From Baylisascaris procyonis (Eukaryota > Nematoda > Chromadorea > Rhabditida > Ascarididae): a DNA stretch of 64,000 bases. The stretch is taken from positions 1,253,001-1,317,000 of the forward strand of contig JAZARR010000048.1 in the NCBI GenBank assembly GCA_037389465.1, written 5' to 3'. The notes beneath the pieces are model-generated. The model did no database searches and was not told the DNA's origin. It was given only the letters and a program-made list of their open reading frames with translations. Made by a program: the position numbers and the translations under genes. Every line of letters starts with the position of its first letter. Positions within the stretch are counted from its first letter, which is position 1. This document shows, piece after piece, positions 27,501 through 39,500 of the stretch.

Positions 27501-30500
27501 ACATATGAGAGCGAGGTCGAAGCAGCGTGGCGCAGCGGAAGCGTGCTGGGCCCATAACCCAGAGGTCGGTGGATCGAAACCACTCGCTGCTATCGCTTTT
27601 CTTTTCTTGATTTTAACACAAAGGCAGTCGCAGTTCTTTCGCATACCAGGCAGTCTTACATGCTCCTGCCTGGAAGAAAATAGCGCACACATGACAGCAA
27701 GGTCGAAGCAGCGTGGCGCAGCGGAAGCGTGCTGGGCCCATAACCCAGAGGTCGGTGGATCGAAACCACTCGCTGCTATCCTTCAGGTTTTCATGATATC
27801 TGCAAAAGGCATTCTCAGCTGTTTTGCATGCCAGGAAGTCTTGTATGTTGGTGCCTCGAAGAAAATAACCCGCATATCAGGCCATGCTCGGAGCAGCGTG
27901 GCGCAGCGGAAGCGTGCTGGGCCCATAACCCAGAGGTCGGTGGATCGAAACCACTCGCTGCTATCGCTATTCTTTTCTTGATTTTAACAGAAAGGCAGTC
28001 GCAGTTCTTTCACATATCAGGCAGTCTTACATGCTCCTGCCTGGAAGAAAATAGCGCACCTATGAGAGCAAGGTCGAAGCAGCGTGGCGCAGCAGAAGCG
28101 TGCTGGGACCATAACCCAGAGGTCGGTGGATCGAAACCACTCGCTGCTATCGCTATTCTTTTCTTGATTTTAACAGAAAGGCAGTCGCAGTTCTTTCACA
28201 GTCTTACATGCTCCTGCCTGGAAAAAAATAGCGCACATATGACAGCAAGGTCGAAGCAGCGTGGCGCAGCGGAAGCGTGCTGGGCCTATAACCCAGAGGT
28301 CGATGGATCGAAACCACTCGCTGCTATCGCTATTCTTTTCTTGATTTTAACAGAAAGGCAGTCGCAGTTCTTTCACAGTCTTACATGCTCCTGCCTGGAA
28401 AAAAATAGCGCACATATGACAGCAAGGTCGAAGCAGCGTGGCGCAGCGGAAGCGTGCTGGGCCCATAACCCAGAGGTCGGTGGATCGAAACCACTCGCTG
28501 CTATCCTTCAGGTTTTCATGATATCTGCAAAAGGCATTCTCAGCTGTTTTGCATGCCAGGAAGTCTTGTATGTTGGTGCCTCGAAGAAAATAACCCGCAT
28601 ATCAGGCCATGCTCGGAGCAGCGTGGCGCAGCGGAAGCGTGCTGGGCCCATAACCCAGAGGTCGGTGGATCGAAACCACTCGCTGCTATCGCTATTCTTT
28701 TCTTGATTTTAACAGAAAGGCAGTCGCAGTTCTTTCACATATCAGGCAGTCTTACATGCTCCTGCCTGGAAGAAAATAGCGCACCTATGAGAGCAAGGTC
28801 GAAGCAGCGTGGCGCAGCAGAAGCGTGCTGGGCCCATAACCCAGAGGTCGGTGGATCGAAACCACTCGCTGCTATCGCTATTCTTTTCTTGATTTTAACA
28901 GAAAGGCAGTCGCAGTTCTTTCACAGTCTTACATGCTCCTGCCTGGAAAAAAATAGCGCACATATGACAGCAAGGTCGAAGCAGCGTGGCGCAGCGGAAG
29001 CGTGCTGGGCCTATAACCCAGAGGTCGATGGATCGAAACCACTCGCTGCTATCGCTATTCTTTTCTTGATTTTAACAGAAAGGCAGTCGCAGTTCTTTCA
29101 CATACCAGGCAGTCTTACATGATCCTGCCTGGAAGAAAATAGCGCACCTATGAGAGCGAGATCGAAGCAGCGTCGCGCAGCGGAAGCGTGCTGGGCCCAT
29201 AACCCAGAGGTCGGTTTTATCGAAACCACTCGCTGCTATCGCAATTCTTTTCTTGATTTTAACAGAAAGGCCGTCGCAGTTCTTTCACATACCAGGCAGT
29301 CTTACATGCTCCTGCCTGGAAGAAAATAGCGCACATATGACAGCAAAGTCGAAGCAGCGTGGCGCAGCAGAAGCGTGCTGGGCCCATAACCCAGAGGTCG
29401 GTGGATCGAAACCACTGGCTGCTATCGCTATTCTTTTCTTGATTTTAACAGAAAGGCAGTCGCAGTTCTTTCACAGTCTTACATGCTCCTGCCTGGAAAA
29501 AAATAGCGCACATATGACAGCAAGGTCGAAGCAGCGTGGCGCAGCGGAAGCGTGCTGGGCCTATAACCCAGAGGTCGATGGATCGAAACCACTCGCTGCT
29601 ATCGCTATTCTTTTCTTGATTTTAACAGAAAGGCAGTCGCAGTTCTTTCACAGTCTTACATGCTCCTGCCTGGAAAAAAATAGCGCACATATGACAGCAA
29701 GGTCGAAGCAGCGTGGCGCAGCGGAAGCGTGCTGGGCCCATAACCCAGAGGTCGGTGGATCGAAACCACTCGCTGCTATCCTTCAGGTTTTCATGATATC
29801 TGCAAAAGGCATTCTCAGCTGTTTTGCATGCCAGGAAGTCTTGTATGTTGGTGCCTCGAAGAAAATAACCCGCATATCAGGCTATGCTCGGAGCAGCGTG
29901 GCGCAGCGGAAGCGTGCTGGGCCCATAACCTACAGGTCGGTGGATCGAAACCACTCGCTGCTATCGCTATTCTTCTCTTGATTTTAACACAAAGGCAGTC
30001 GCAGTTCTTTCGAATACCAGGCAGTCTTACGTGCTCCTGCCTGGAAGAAAATAGCGCACCTATGAGAGCGAGGTCGAAGCAGCGTGGTGCAGCGGAAGTG
30101 TGCTGGGCCCATAACCCAGATATCGGTGGATCGAAACCACTCGCTGCTATCGCTATTCTTTTCTTGATTTTGACAGAAAAGGCAGTCGCAGTTCTTTCGC
30201 ATACCAGGCAGTCTTACATGCTCCTGCCTGGAAAAAAATAGCGCACATATGACAGCAAGGTCGAAGCAGCGTGGCGCAGCGGAAGCGTGCTGGGCCCATA
30301 ACCCAGAGGTCGGTGGATCGAAACCACTCGCTGCTATCGCTATTCTTTTCTTGATTTTAACAGAAAGGCAGTCGCAGTTCTTTCACATACCAGGCAGTCT
30401 TACATGATCCTGCCTGGAAGAAAATAGCGCACCTATGAGAGCGAGATCGAAGCAGCGTCGCGCAGCGGAAGCGTGCTGGGCCCATAACCCAGAGGTCGGT

Positions 30501-33500
30501 GGATCGAAACCACTCGCTGCTATCGCAATTCTTTTCTTGATTTTGACAGAAAGGCCGTCGCAGTTCTTTCACATACCAGGCAGTCTTACATGCTCCTGCC
30601 TGGAAAAAAATAGCGCACATATGACAGCAAGGTCGAAGCAGCGTGACGCAGCGGAAGCGTGCTGGGCCCATAACCCAGAGGTCGGTGGATCGAAACCACT
30701 CGCTGCTATCGCTATTCCTTTCTTGATTTTAACAGAAATGCAGTCGCAGTTCTTTCACATATCAGGCAGTCTTACATGCTCCTGCCTGGAAGAAAATAGC
30801 GCACCTATGAGAGCAAGGTCGAAGCAGCGTGGCGCAGCGGAAGCGTGCTGGGCCCATAACCCAGAGGTCGGTGGATCGAAACCACTCGCTGCTGTCGCTA
30901 TTCTTTTCTTGATTTTAACAGAAAGGCAGTCGCAGTTCTTTCACAGTCTTACATACTCCTGCCTGGAAGAAAATAGCGCACCTATGAGAGCGAGGTCGAA
31001 GCAGCGTGGCGGAGCGGAAGCGTGCTGGGCCCATAACCCAGAGGTCGTTGGATCGAAACCACTCGCTGCTATCGCTATTCTTTTCTTGATTTTAACACAA
31101 AGGCAGTCGCAGTTCTTTCGCATACCATGCAGTCTTACATGTTGCTGCCTGGAAGAAAATAGCGCACATATGACAGCAAGGTCGAAGCAGCGTGGCGCAG
31201 CGGAAGCGTGCTGGGCCCATAACCCAGAGGTCGGTGGATCTAAACCACTCGCTGCTATCGCAATTCTTTTCTTGATTTTAACAGAAAGGCCGTCGCGGTT
31301 CTTTCACATACCAGGCAGTCTTGCATGATCCTGCCTGGAAGAAAATGGCGCACATATGAGAGCGAGGTCGAAGCAGCGTGGCGCAGCGGAAGCGTGCTGG
31401 GCCCATAACCCAGAGGTCGTTGGATCGAAACCACTCGCTGCTATCGCTGTTCTTTTCTTGATTTTAACACAAAGGCAGTCGCAGTTCTTTCGCATACCAT
31501 GCAGTCTTACATGTTGCTGCCTGGAAGAAAATAGCGCACATATGATAGCAAGGTCGAAGCAGCGTGGCGCAGCGGAAACGTGCTGGGCCCATAACCCAGT
31601 GGTCGGTGGATCGAAACCACTTGCTGCTATCCTTCAAGTTTTCATGATATCTGCAAAAGGCATTCTCAGCTGTTTTGCATGCCAGGAAGTCTTGTATATT
31701 GGTGCCTCGAAGAAAACAACCCGCATATCAGGCCATGCTCGAAGCAGCGTGGCGCAGCGGAAGCGTGCTGGGCCCATAACCCAGAGGTCGGTGGATCGAA
31801 ACCACTCGCTGCTATCGCTATTCCTTTCTTGATTTTGACAGAAAGGCAGTCGCAGTTCCTTCGCATACCAGGCAGTCTTACATGCTCCTGCCTGGAAGAA
31901 AATAGCGCACCTATGAGAGCGAGGTCGAAGCAGCGTGGCGCAGCGGAAGCGTGCTGGGCCCATAACCCAGAGGTCGGTGGATCGAAACCACTCGCTGCTA
32001 TCGTTATTCTTTTCTTGATTTTAACAGAAAGGCAGTCGCAGTTCTTTCACATACCAGGCAGTCTTACATGCTCCTACCTGGAAGAAAATAGCGCACCTAT
32101 GAGAGCGAGGTCGAAGCAGCGTGGCGCAGCGAAGCGTGCTGGGCCCATAACCCAGAGGTCGGTGGATCGAAACCACTCGCTGCTATCGCTATTCTTCTCT
32201 TTATTTTAACACAAAGGCAGTCGCAGTTCTTTCCCATACCAGGCAGTCTTACATGCTCCTGCCTGGAAGAAAATAGCGCACATATGACAGCAAGGTCGAA
32301 GCAGCGTGGCGCAGCGGAAGCGTGCTGGGCCCATAACCCAGAGGTCGGTGGATCGAAACCACCCGCTGCTATCGCTATTCTTCTCTTGATTTTAACACAA
32401 AGACAGTCGCAGTTCTTTCGCATACCAGGTAGTCTCACATGCTCTTCCATGGAAGAAAATGGCGCACCTATGAGAGCAAGGTCGAAGCGGCGTGGCGCAG
32501 CGGAAGCGTGCTGGGCCCATAACCCAGAGGTCGTTGGATCGAAACCACTCGCTGCTATCGCTATTCTTTTCTTGATTCTAACACAAAGGCAGTCGCAGTT
32601 CTTTCGCATACCATGCAGTCTTACATGTTGCTGCCTGGAAGAAAATAGCGCACATATGACAGCAAGGTCGAAGCAGCGTGGCGCAGCGGAAGCGTGCTGG
32701 GCCCATAACCCAGTGGTCGGTGGATCGAAACCACTTGCTGCTATCCTTCAAGTTTTCATGATATCTGCAAAAGGCATTCTCAGCTGTTTTGCATGCCAGG
32801 AAGTCTTGTATATTGGTGCCTCGAAGAAAACAACCCGCATATCAGGCCATGCTCGAAGCAGCGTGGCGCAGCGGAAGCGTGCTGGGCCCATAACCCAGAG
32901 GTCGGTGGATCGAAACCACTCGCTGCTATCGTTGTTCTTTTCTTGATTTTAACAGAAAGGCAGTCGCAGTTCTTTCACATACCAGGCAGTCTTGCATGCT
33001 CCTACCTGGAAGAAAATAGCGCACCTATGAGAGCGAGGTCGAAGCAGCGTGGCGCAGCGAAGCGTGCTGGGCCCATAACCCAGAGGTCGGTGGATCGAAA
33101 CCACTCGCTGCTATCGCTATTCTTCTCTTTATTTTAACACAAAGGCAGTCGCAGTTCTTTCCCATACCAGGCAGTCTTACATGCTCCTGCCTGGAAGAAA
33201 ATAGCGCACATATGACAGCAAGATCGAAGCAGCGTGGCGCAGCGGAAGCGTGCTGGGCCCATAACCCAGAGGTCGGTGGATCGAAACCACTTGCTGCTAT
33301 CCTTCAAGTTTTCATGATATCTGCAAAAGGCATTCTCAGCTGTTTTGCATGCCAGGAAGTCTTGTATATTGGTGCCTCGAAGAAAACAACCCGCATATCA
33401 GGCCATGCTCGAAGCAGCGTGGCGCAGCGGAAGCGTGCTGGGCCCATAACCCAGAGGTCGGTGGATCGAAACCACTCGCTGCAATCGCTATTCCTTTCTT

Positions 33501-36500
33501 GATTTTGACAGAAAGGCAGTCGCAGTTCCTTCGCATACCAGGCAGTCTTACATGCTCCTGCCTGGAAAAAATAGCGCACCTATGAGAGCGAGGTCGAAGC
33601 AGCGTGGCGCAGCGGAAGCGTGCTGGGCCCATAACCCAGAGGTCGGTGGATCGAAACCACTCGCTGCTATCGTTATTCTTTTCTTGATTTTAACAGAAAG
33701 GCAGTCGCGGTTCTTTCACATACCAGGCAGTCTTACATGCTCCTACCTGGAAGAAAATAGCGCACCTATGAGAGCGAGGTCGAAGCAGCGTGGCGCAGCG
33801 AAGCGTGCTGGGCCCATAACCCAGAGGTCGGTGGATCGAAACCACTCGCTGCTATCGCTATTCTTCTCTTTATTTTAACACAAAGGCAGTCGCAGTTCTT
33901 TCCCATACCAGGCAGTCTTACATGCTCCTGCCTGGAAGAAAATAGCGCACATATGACAGCAAGATCGAAGCAGCGTGGCGCAGCGGAAGCGTGCTGGGCC
34001 CATAACCCAGAGGTCGGTGGATCGAAACCACCCGCTGCTATCGCTATTCTTCTCTTGATTTTAACACAAAGACAGTCGCAGTTCTTTCGCATACCAGGTA
34101 GTCTCACATGCTCTTCCATGGAAGAAAATGGCGCACCTATGAGAGCAAGGTCGAAGCAGCGTGGCGCAGCGGAAGCGTGCTGGGCCCATAACCCAGAGGT
34201 CGGTGGATCGAAACCACTCGCTGCTATCGCTATTCTTCTCTTTATTTCAACACAAAGGCAGTCGCAGTTCTTTCGCATACCAGGCAGTCTTACATGCTCC
34301 TGCCTGGAAGAAAATAGCGCACATATGAGAGCGAGGTCGAAGCAGCGTGGTGCAGCGGAAGCGTGCTTGGCCCATAACCCAGATGTCGGTGGATCGGAAC
34401 CACTCGCTGCTTTCGCTATTCTTCTCTTGATTTTAACACAAAGGCAGTCGCAGTTCTTTCGCATACCAGGCAGTCTTACATGCTCCTGCCTGGAAGAAAA
34501 TAGCGCACATATGACAGCAAGGTCGAAGGAGCGTGGCGCAGCGGAAGCGTGCTGGGCCCATAACCCAGATGTCGGTGGATCGAAACCACTCGCTGCTATC
34601 GCTATTCTTCTCTTGATTTTAACACAAAGGCAGTCGCAGTTCTTTCGAATACCAGGCAGTCTTACATGCTCCTGCCTGGAAGAAAATAGCGCACCTATGA
34701 GAGCGAGGTCGAAGCAGCGTGGTGCAGCGGAAGCGTGCTGGGCCCATAACCCAGATATCGGTGGATCGAAACCACTCGCTGCTATCGCTATTCTTGTCTT
34801 GATTTTAACACAAAGACAGTCGCAGTTCTTTCGAATACCAGGCAGTCTTACATGCTCCTGCCTGGAAGAAAATAGCGCACCTATGAGAGCGAGGTCGAAG
34901 CAGCGTGGTGCAGCGGAAGCGTGCTGGGCCCATAACCCAGATATCGGTGGATCGAAACCACTCGCTGCTATCGCTATTCTTGTCTTGATTTTAACACAAA
35001 GACAGTCGCAGTTCTTTCGCATACCAGGCAGTCTTACATGCTCCTGCCTGGAAGAAAATAGCGCACCTATGAGAGCGAGGTCGAAGCAGCGTGGCGCAGC
35101 GGAAGCGTGCTGGGCCCATAACCCAGAGGTCGGTGGATCGAAACCACTCGCTGCTATCGCTATTCTTCTCTTTATTTTAACACAAAGGCAGTCGCAGTTC
35201 TTTCCCATACCAGGCAGTCTTACATGCTCCTGCCTGGAAGAAAATAGCGCACATATGACAGCAAGATCGAAGCAGCGTGGCGCAGCGGAAGCGTGCTGGG
35301 CCCATAACCCAGAGGTCGGTGGATCGAAACCACTTGCTGCTATCCTTCAAGTTTTCATGATATCTGCAAAAGGCATTCTCAGCTGTTTTGCATGCCAGGA
35401 AGTCTTGTATATTGGTGCCTCGAAGAAAACAACCCGCATATCAGGCCATGCTCGAAGCAGCGTGGCGCAGCGGAAGCGTGCTGGGCCCATAACCCAGAGG
35501 TCGGTGGATCGAAACCACTCGCTGCAATCGCTATTCCTTTCTTGATTTTGACAGAAAGGCAGTCGCAGTTCCTTCGCATACCAGGCAGTCTTACATGCTC
35601 CTGCCTGGAAAAAATAGCGCACCTATGAGAGCGAGGTCGAAGCAGCGTGGCGCAGCGGAAGCGTGCTGGGCCCATAACCCAGAGGTCGGTGGATCGAAAC
35701 CACTCGCTGCTATCGTTATTCTTTTCTTGATTTTAACAGAAAGGCAGTCGCGGTTCTTTCACATACCAGGCAGTCTTACATGCTCCTACCTGGAAGAAAA
35801 TAGCGCACCTATGAGAGCGAGGTCGAAGCAGCGTGGCGCAGCGAAGCGTGCTGGGCCCATAACCCAGAGGTCGGTGGATCGAAACCACTCGCTGCTATCG
35901 CTATTCTTCTCTTTATTTTAACACAAAGGCAGTCGCAGTTCTTTCCCATACCAGGCAGTCTTACATGCTCCTGCCTGGAAGAAAATAGCGCACATATGAC
36001 AGCAAGATCGAAGCAGCGTGGCGCAGCGGAAGCGTGCTGGGCCCATAACCCAGAGGTCGGTGGATCGAAACCACCCGCTGCTATCGCTATTCTTCTCTTG
36101 ATTTTAACACAAAGACAGTCGCAGTTCTTTCGCATACCAGGTAGTCTCACATGCTCTTCCATGGAAGAAAATGGCGCACCTATGAGAGCAAGGTCGAAGC
36201 AGCGTGGCGCAGCGGAAGCGTGCTGGGCCCATAACCCAGAGGTCGGTGGATCGAAACCACTCGCTGCTATCGCTATTCTTCTCTTTATTTCAACACAAAG
36301 GCAGTCGCAGTTCTTTCGCATACCAGGCAGTCTTACATGCTCCTGCCTGGAAGAAAATAGCGCACATATGAGAGCGAGGTCGAAGCAGCGTGGTGCAGCG
36401 GAAGCGTGCTTGGCCCATAACCCAGATGTCGGTGGATCGGAACCACTCGCTGCTTTCGCTATTCTTCTCTTGATTTTAACACAAAGGCAGTCGCAGTTCT

Positions 36501-39500
36501 TTCGCATACCAGGCAGTCTTACATGCTCCTGCCTGGAAGAAAATACCGCACATATGACAGCAAGGTCGAAGGAGCGTGGCGCAGCGGAAGCGTGCTGGGC
36601 CCATAACCCAGATGTCGGTGGATCGAAACCACTCGCTGCTATCGCTATTCTTCTCTTGATTTTAACACAAAGGCAGTCGCAGTTCTTTCGAATACCAGGC
36701 AGTCTTACATGCTCCTGCCTGGAAGAAAATAGCGCACCTATGAGAGCGAGGTCGAAGCAGCGTGGTGCAGCGGAAGCGTGCTGGGCCCATAACCCAGATA
36801 TCGGTGGATCGAAACCACTCGCTGCTATCGCTATTCTTGTCTTGATTTTAACACAAAGACAGTCGCAGTTCTTTCGAATACCAGGCAGTCTTACATGCTC
36901 CTGCCTGGAAGAAAATAGCGCACCTATGAGAGCGAGGTCGAAGCAGCGTGGTGCAGCGGAAGCGTGCTGGGCCCATAACCCAGATATCGGTGGATCGAAA
37001 CCACTCGCTGCTATCGCTATTCTTGTCTTGATTTTAACACAAAGACAGTCGCAGTTCTTTCGCATACCAGGCAGTCTTACATGCTCCTGCCTGGAAGAAA
37101 ATAGCGCACCTATGAGAGCGAGGTCGAAGCAGCGTGGCGCAGCGGAAGCGTGCTGGGCCCATAACCCAGAGGTCGGTGGATCGAAACCACTCGCTGCTAT
37201 CGCTATTCTTTTCTTGATTTTGACAGAAAAGGCAGTCGCAGTTCTTTCGCATACCAGGCAGTGTTACATGCTCCTGCCTGGAAGAAAATAGCGCACATAT
37301 GACAGCAAGGTCGAAGCAGCGTGGCGCAGCGGAAGCGTGCTGGGCCCATGACCCAGAGGTCGGTGGATCGAAACCACTCGCTGCTATCGCTATTCTTTTC
37401 TTGATTTTAACAGAAAGGCAGTCGCAGTTCTTTCACATACCAGGCAGTCTTACATGCTCCTACCTGGAAGAAAATAGCGCACCTATGAGAGCGAGGTCGA
37501 GGCAGCGTGGCGCAGCGAAGCGTGCTGGGCCCATAACCCAGAGGTCGGTGGATCGAAACCACCCGCTGCTATCGCTGTTCTTCTCTTGATTTTAACACAA
37601 AGACAGTCGCAGTTCTTTCGCATACCAGGTAGTCTCACATGATCTTCCATGGAAGAAAATGGCGCACCTATGAGAGCAAGGTCGAAGCAGCGTGGCGCAG
37701 CGGAGGCGTGCTGGGCCCATAACCCAGAGGTCGGTGGATCGAAACCACTCGCTGCTATCGCTATTCCTTTCTTGATTTTAACAGAAAGGCAGTCGCAGTT
37801 CTTTCACATATCAGGCAGTCTTACATGCTCCTGCCTGGAAGAAAATAGCGCACCTATGAGAGCAAGGTCGAAGCAGCGTGGCGCAGCGGAAGCGTGCTGG
37901 GCCCATAACCCAGAGGTCGGTGGATCGAAACCACTCGCTGCTGTCGCTATTCTTTTCTTGATTTTAACAGAAAGGCAGTCGCAGTTCTTTCACAGTCTTA
38001 CATACTCCTGCCTGGAAGAAAATAGCGCACCTATGAGAGCGAGGTCGAAGCAGCGTGGCGCAGCGGAAGCGTGCTGGGCCCATAACCCAGAGGTCGTTGG
38101 ATCGAAACCACTCGCTGCTATCGCTATTCTTTTCTTGATTTTAACACAAAGGCAGTCGCAGTTCTTTCGCATACCATGCAGTCTTACATGTTGCTGCCTG
38201 GAAGAAAATAGCGCACATATGACAGCAAGGTCGAAGCAGCGTGGCGCAGCGGAAGCGTGCTGGGCCCATAACCCAGTGGTCGGTGGATCGAAACCACTCG
38301 CTGCTATCCTTCAAGTTTTCATGATATCTGCAAAAGGCATTCTCAGCTGTTTTGCATGCCAGGAAGTCTTGTATATTGGTGCCTCGAAGAAAACAACCCG
38401 CATATCAGGCCATGCTCGAAGCAGCGTGGCGCAGCGGAAGCGTGCTGGGCCCGTAACCCAGAGGTCGGTGGATCGAAACCAATCGCTGCTATCGCTATTC
38501 CTTTCTTGATTTTGACAGAAAGGCAGTCGCAGTTCCTTCGCATACCAGGCAGTCTTACATGCTCCTGCCTGGAAGAAAATAGCGCACCTATGAGAGCGAG
38601 GTCGAAGCAGCGTGGCGCAGCGGAAGCGTGCTGGGCCCATAACGCAGAGGTCGGTGGATCGAAACCACTCGCTGCTATCGTTATTCTTTTCTTGATTTTA
38701 ACAGAAAGGCAGTCGCAGTTCTTTCGCATACCAGGCAGTCTTACATGCTCCTGCCTGGAAAAAAATAGCGCACATATGACAGCAAGGTCGAAGCAGCGTG
38801 GCGCAGCGGAAGCGTGCTGGGCCCATAACCCAGAGGTCGGTGGATCGAAACCACTCGCTGCTATCGCTATTCTTTTCTTGATTTTAACAGAAAGGCAGTC
38901 GCAGTTCTTTCACATACCAGGCAGTCTTACATGATCCTGCCTGGAAGAAAATAGCGCACCTATGAGAGCGAGATCGAAGCAGCGTCGCGCAGCGGAAGCG
39001 TGCTGGGCCCATAACCCAGAGGTCGGTGGATCTAAACCACTCGCTGCTATCGCAATTCTTTTCTTGATTTTAACAGAAAGGCCGTCGCAGTTCTTTCACA
39101 TACCAGGCAGTCTTACATGATCCTGCCTGGAAGAAAATAGCGCACATATGACAGCAAGGTCGAAGCAGCGTGGCGCAGCGGAAACGTGCTGGGCCCATAA
39201 CCCAGTGGTCGGTGGATCGAAACCACTTGCTGCTATCCTTCAAGTTTTCATGATATCTGCAAAATTCATTCTCAGCTGTTTTGCATGCCAGGAAGTCTTG
39301 TATATTGGTGCCTCGAAGAAAACAACCCGCATATCAGGCCATGCTCGAAGCAGCGTGGCGCAGCGGAAGCGTGCTGGGCCCATAACCCAGAGGTCGGTGG
39401 ATCGAAACCACTCGCTGCTATCGCTATTCCTTTCTTGATTTTGACAGAAAGGCAGTCGCAGTTCCTTCGCATACCAGGCAGTCTTACATGCTCCTGCCTG

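Larger units (their letters stand above)
22701..27706 (+). repeat. Array sub-block 1: 28 units, mixed spacer classes
   Basis: tRNA starts: 22701, 22885, 23071, 23257, 23442, 23628, 23814, 23999, 24185, 24370, 24556, 24741, 24927, 25113, 25298, 25483, 25670, 25856, 26042, 26228, 26413, 26600, 26786, 26963, 27149, 27335, 27521, and the boundary with 27707. The copy at 22701 is damaged in the T-arm and 3' acceptor strand. Class B spacers precede 23442, 23999, 24741, 25298 and 26413. The spacer before 26963 is a short one. Confidence 0.9.
27707..29165 (+). repeat. Array sub-block 2: 725-bp, four-unit tandem duplication
   Basis: tRNA starts: 27707, 27892, 28078, 28255, then 28432, 28617, 28803, 28980. 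The second set repeats the first at an offset of 725 bp, including the class B spacer, a D-loop G-to-A copy (28078/28803) and a TAT-anticodon copy (28255/28980). One difference is a C-to-A change in the anticodon loop of 28078 only. Confidence 0.85.
29166..33227 (+). repeat. Array sub-block 3: 22 units
   Basis: tRNA starts: 29166, 29353, 29530, 29707, 29892, 30078, 30265, 30451, 30637, 30823, 31000, 31186, 31372, 31558, 31743, 31929, 32115, 32300, 32486, 32672, 32857, 33043. Class B spacers precede 29892, 31743 and 32857. The copy at 32486 has AGCGGCG in place of AGCAGCG in the acceptor stem; the same variant recurs at 39721 within a similar unit order, suggesting segmental duplication. Confidence 0.85.
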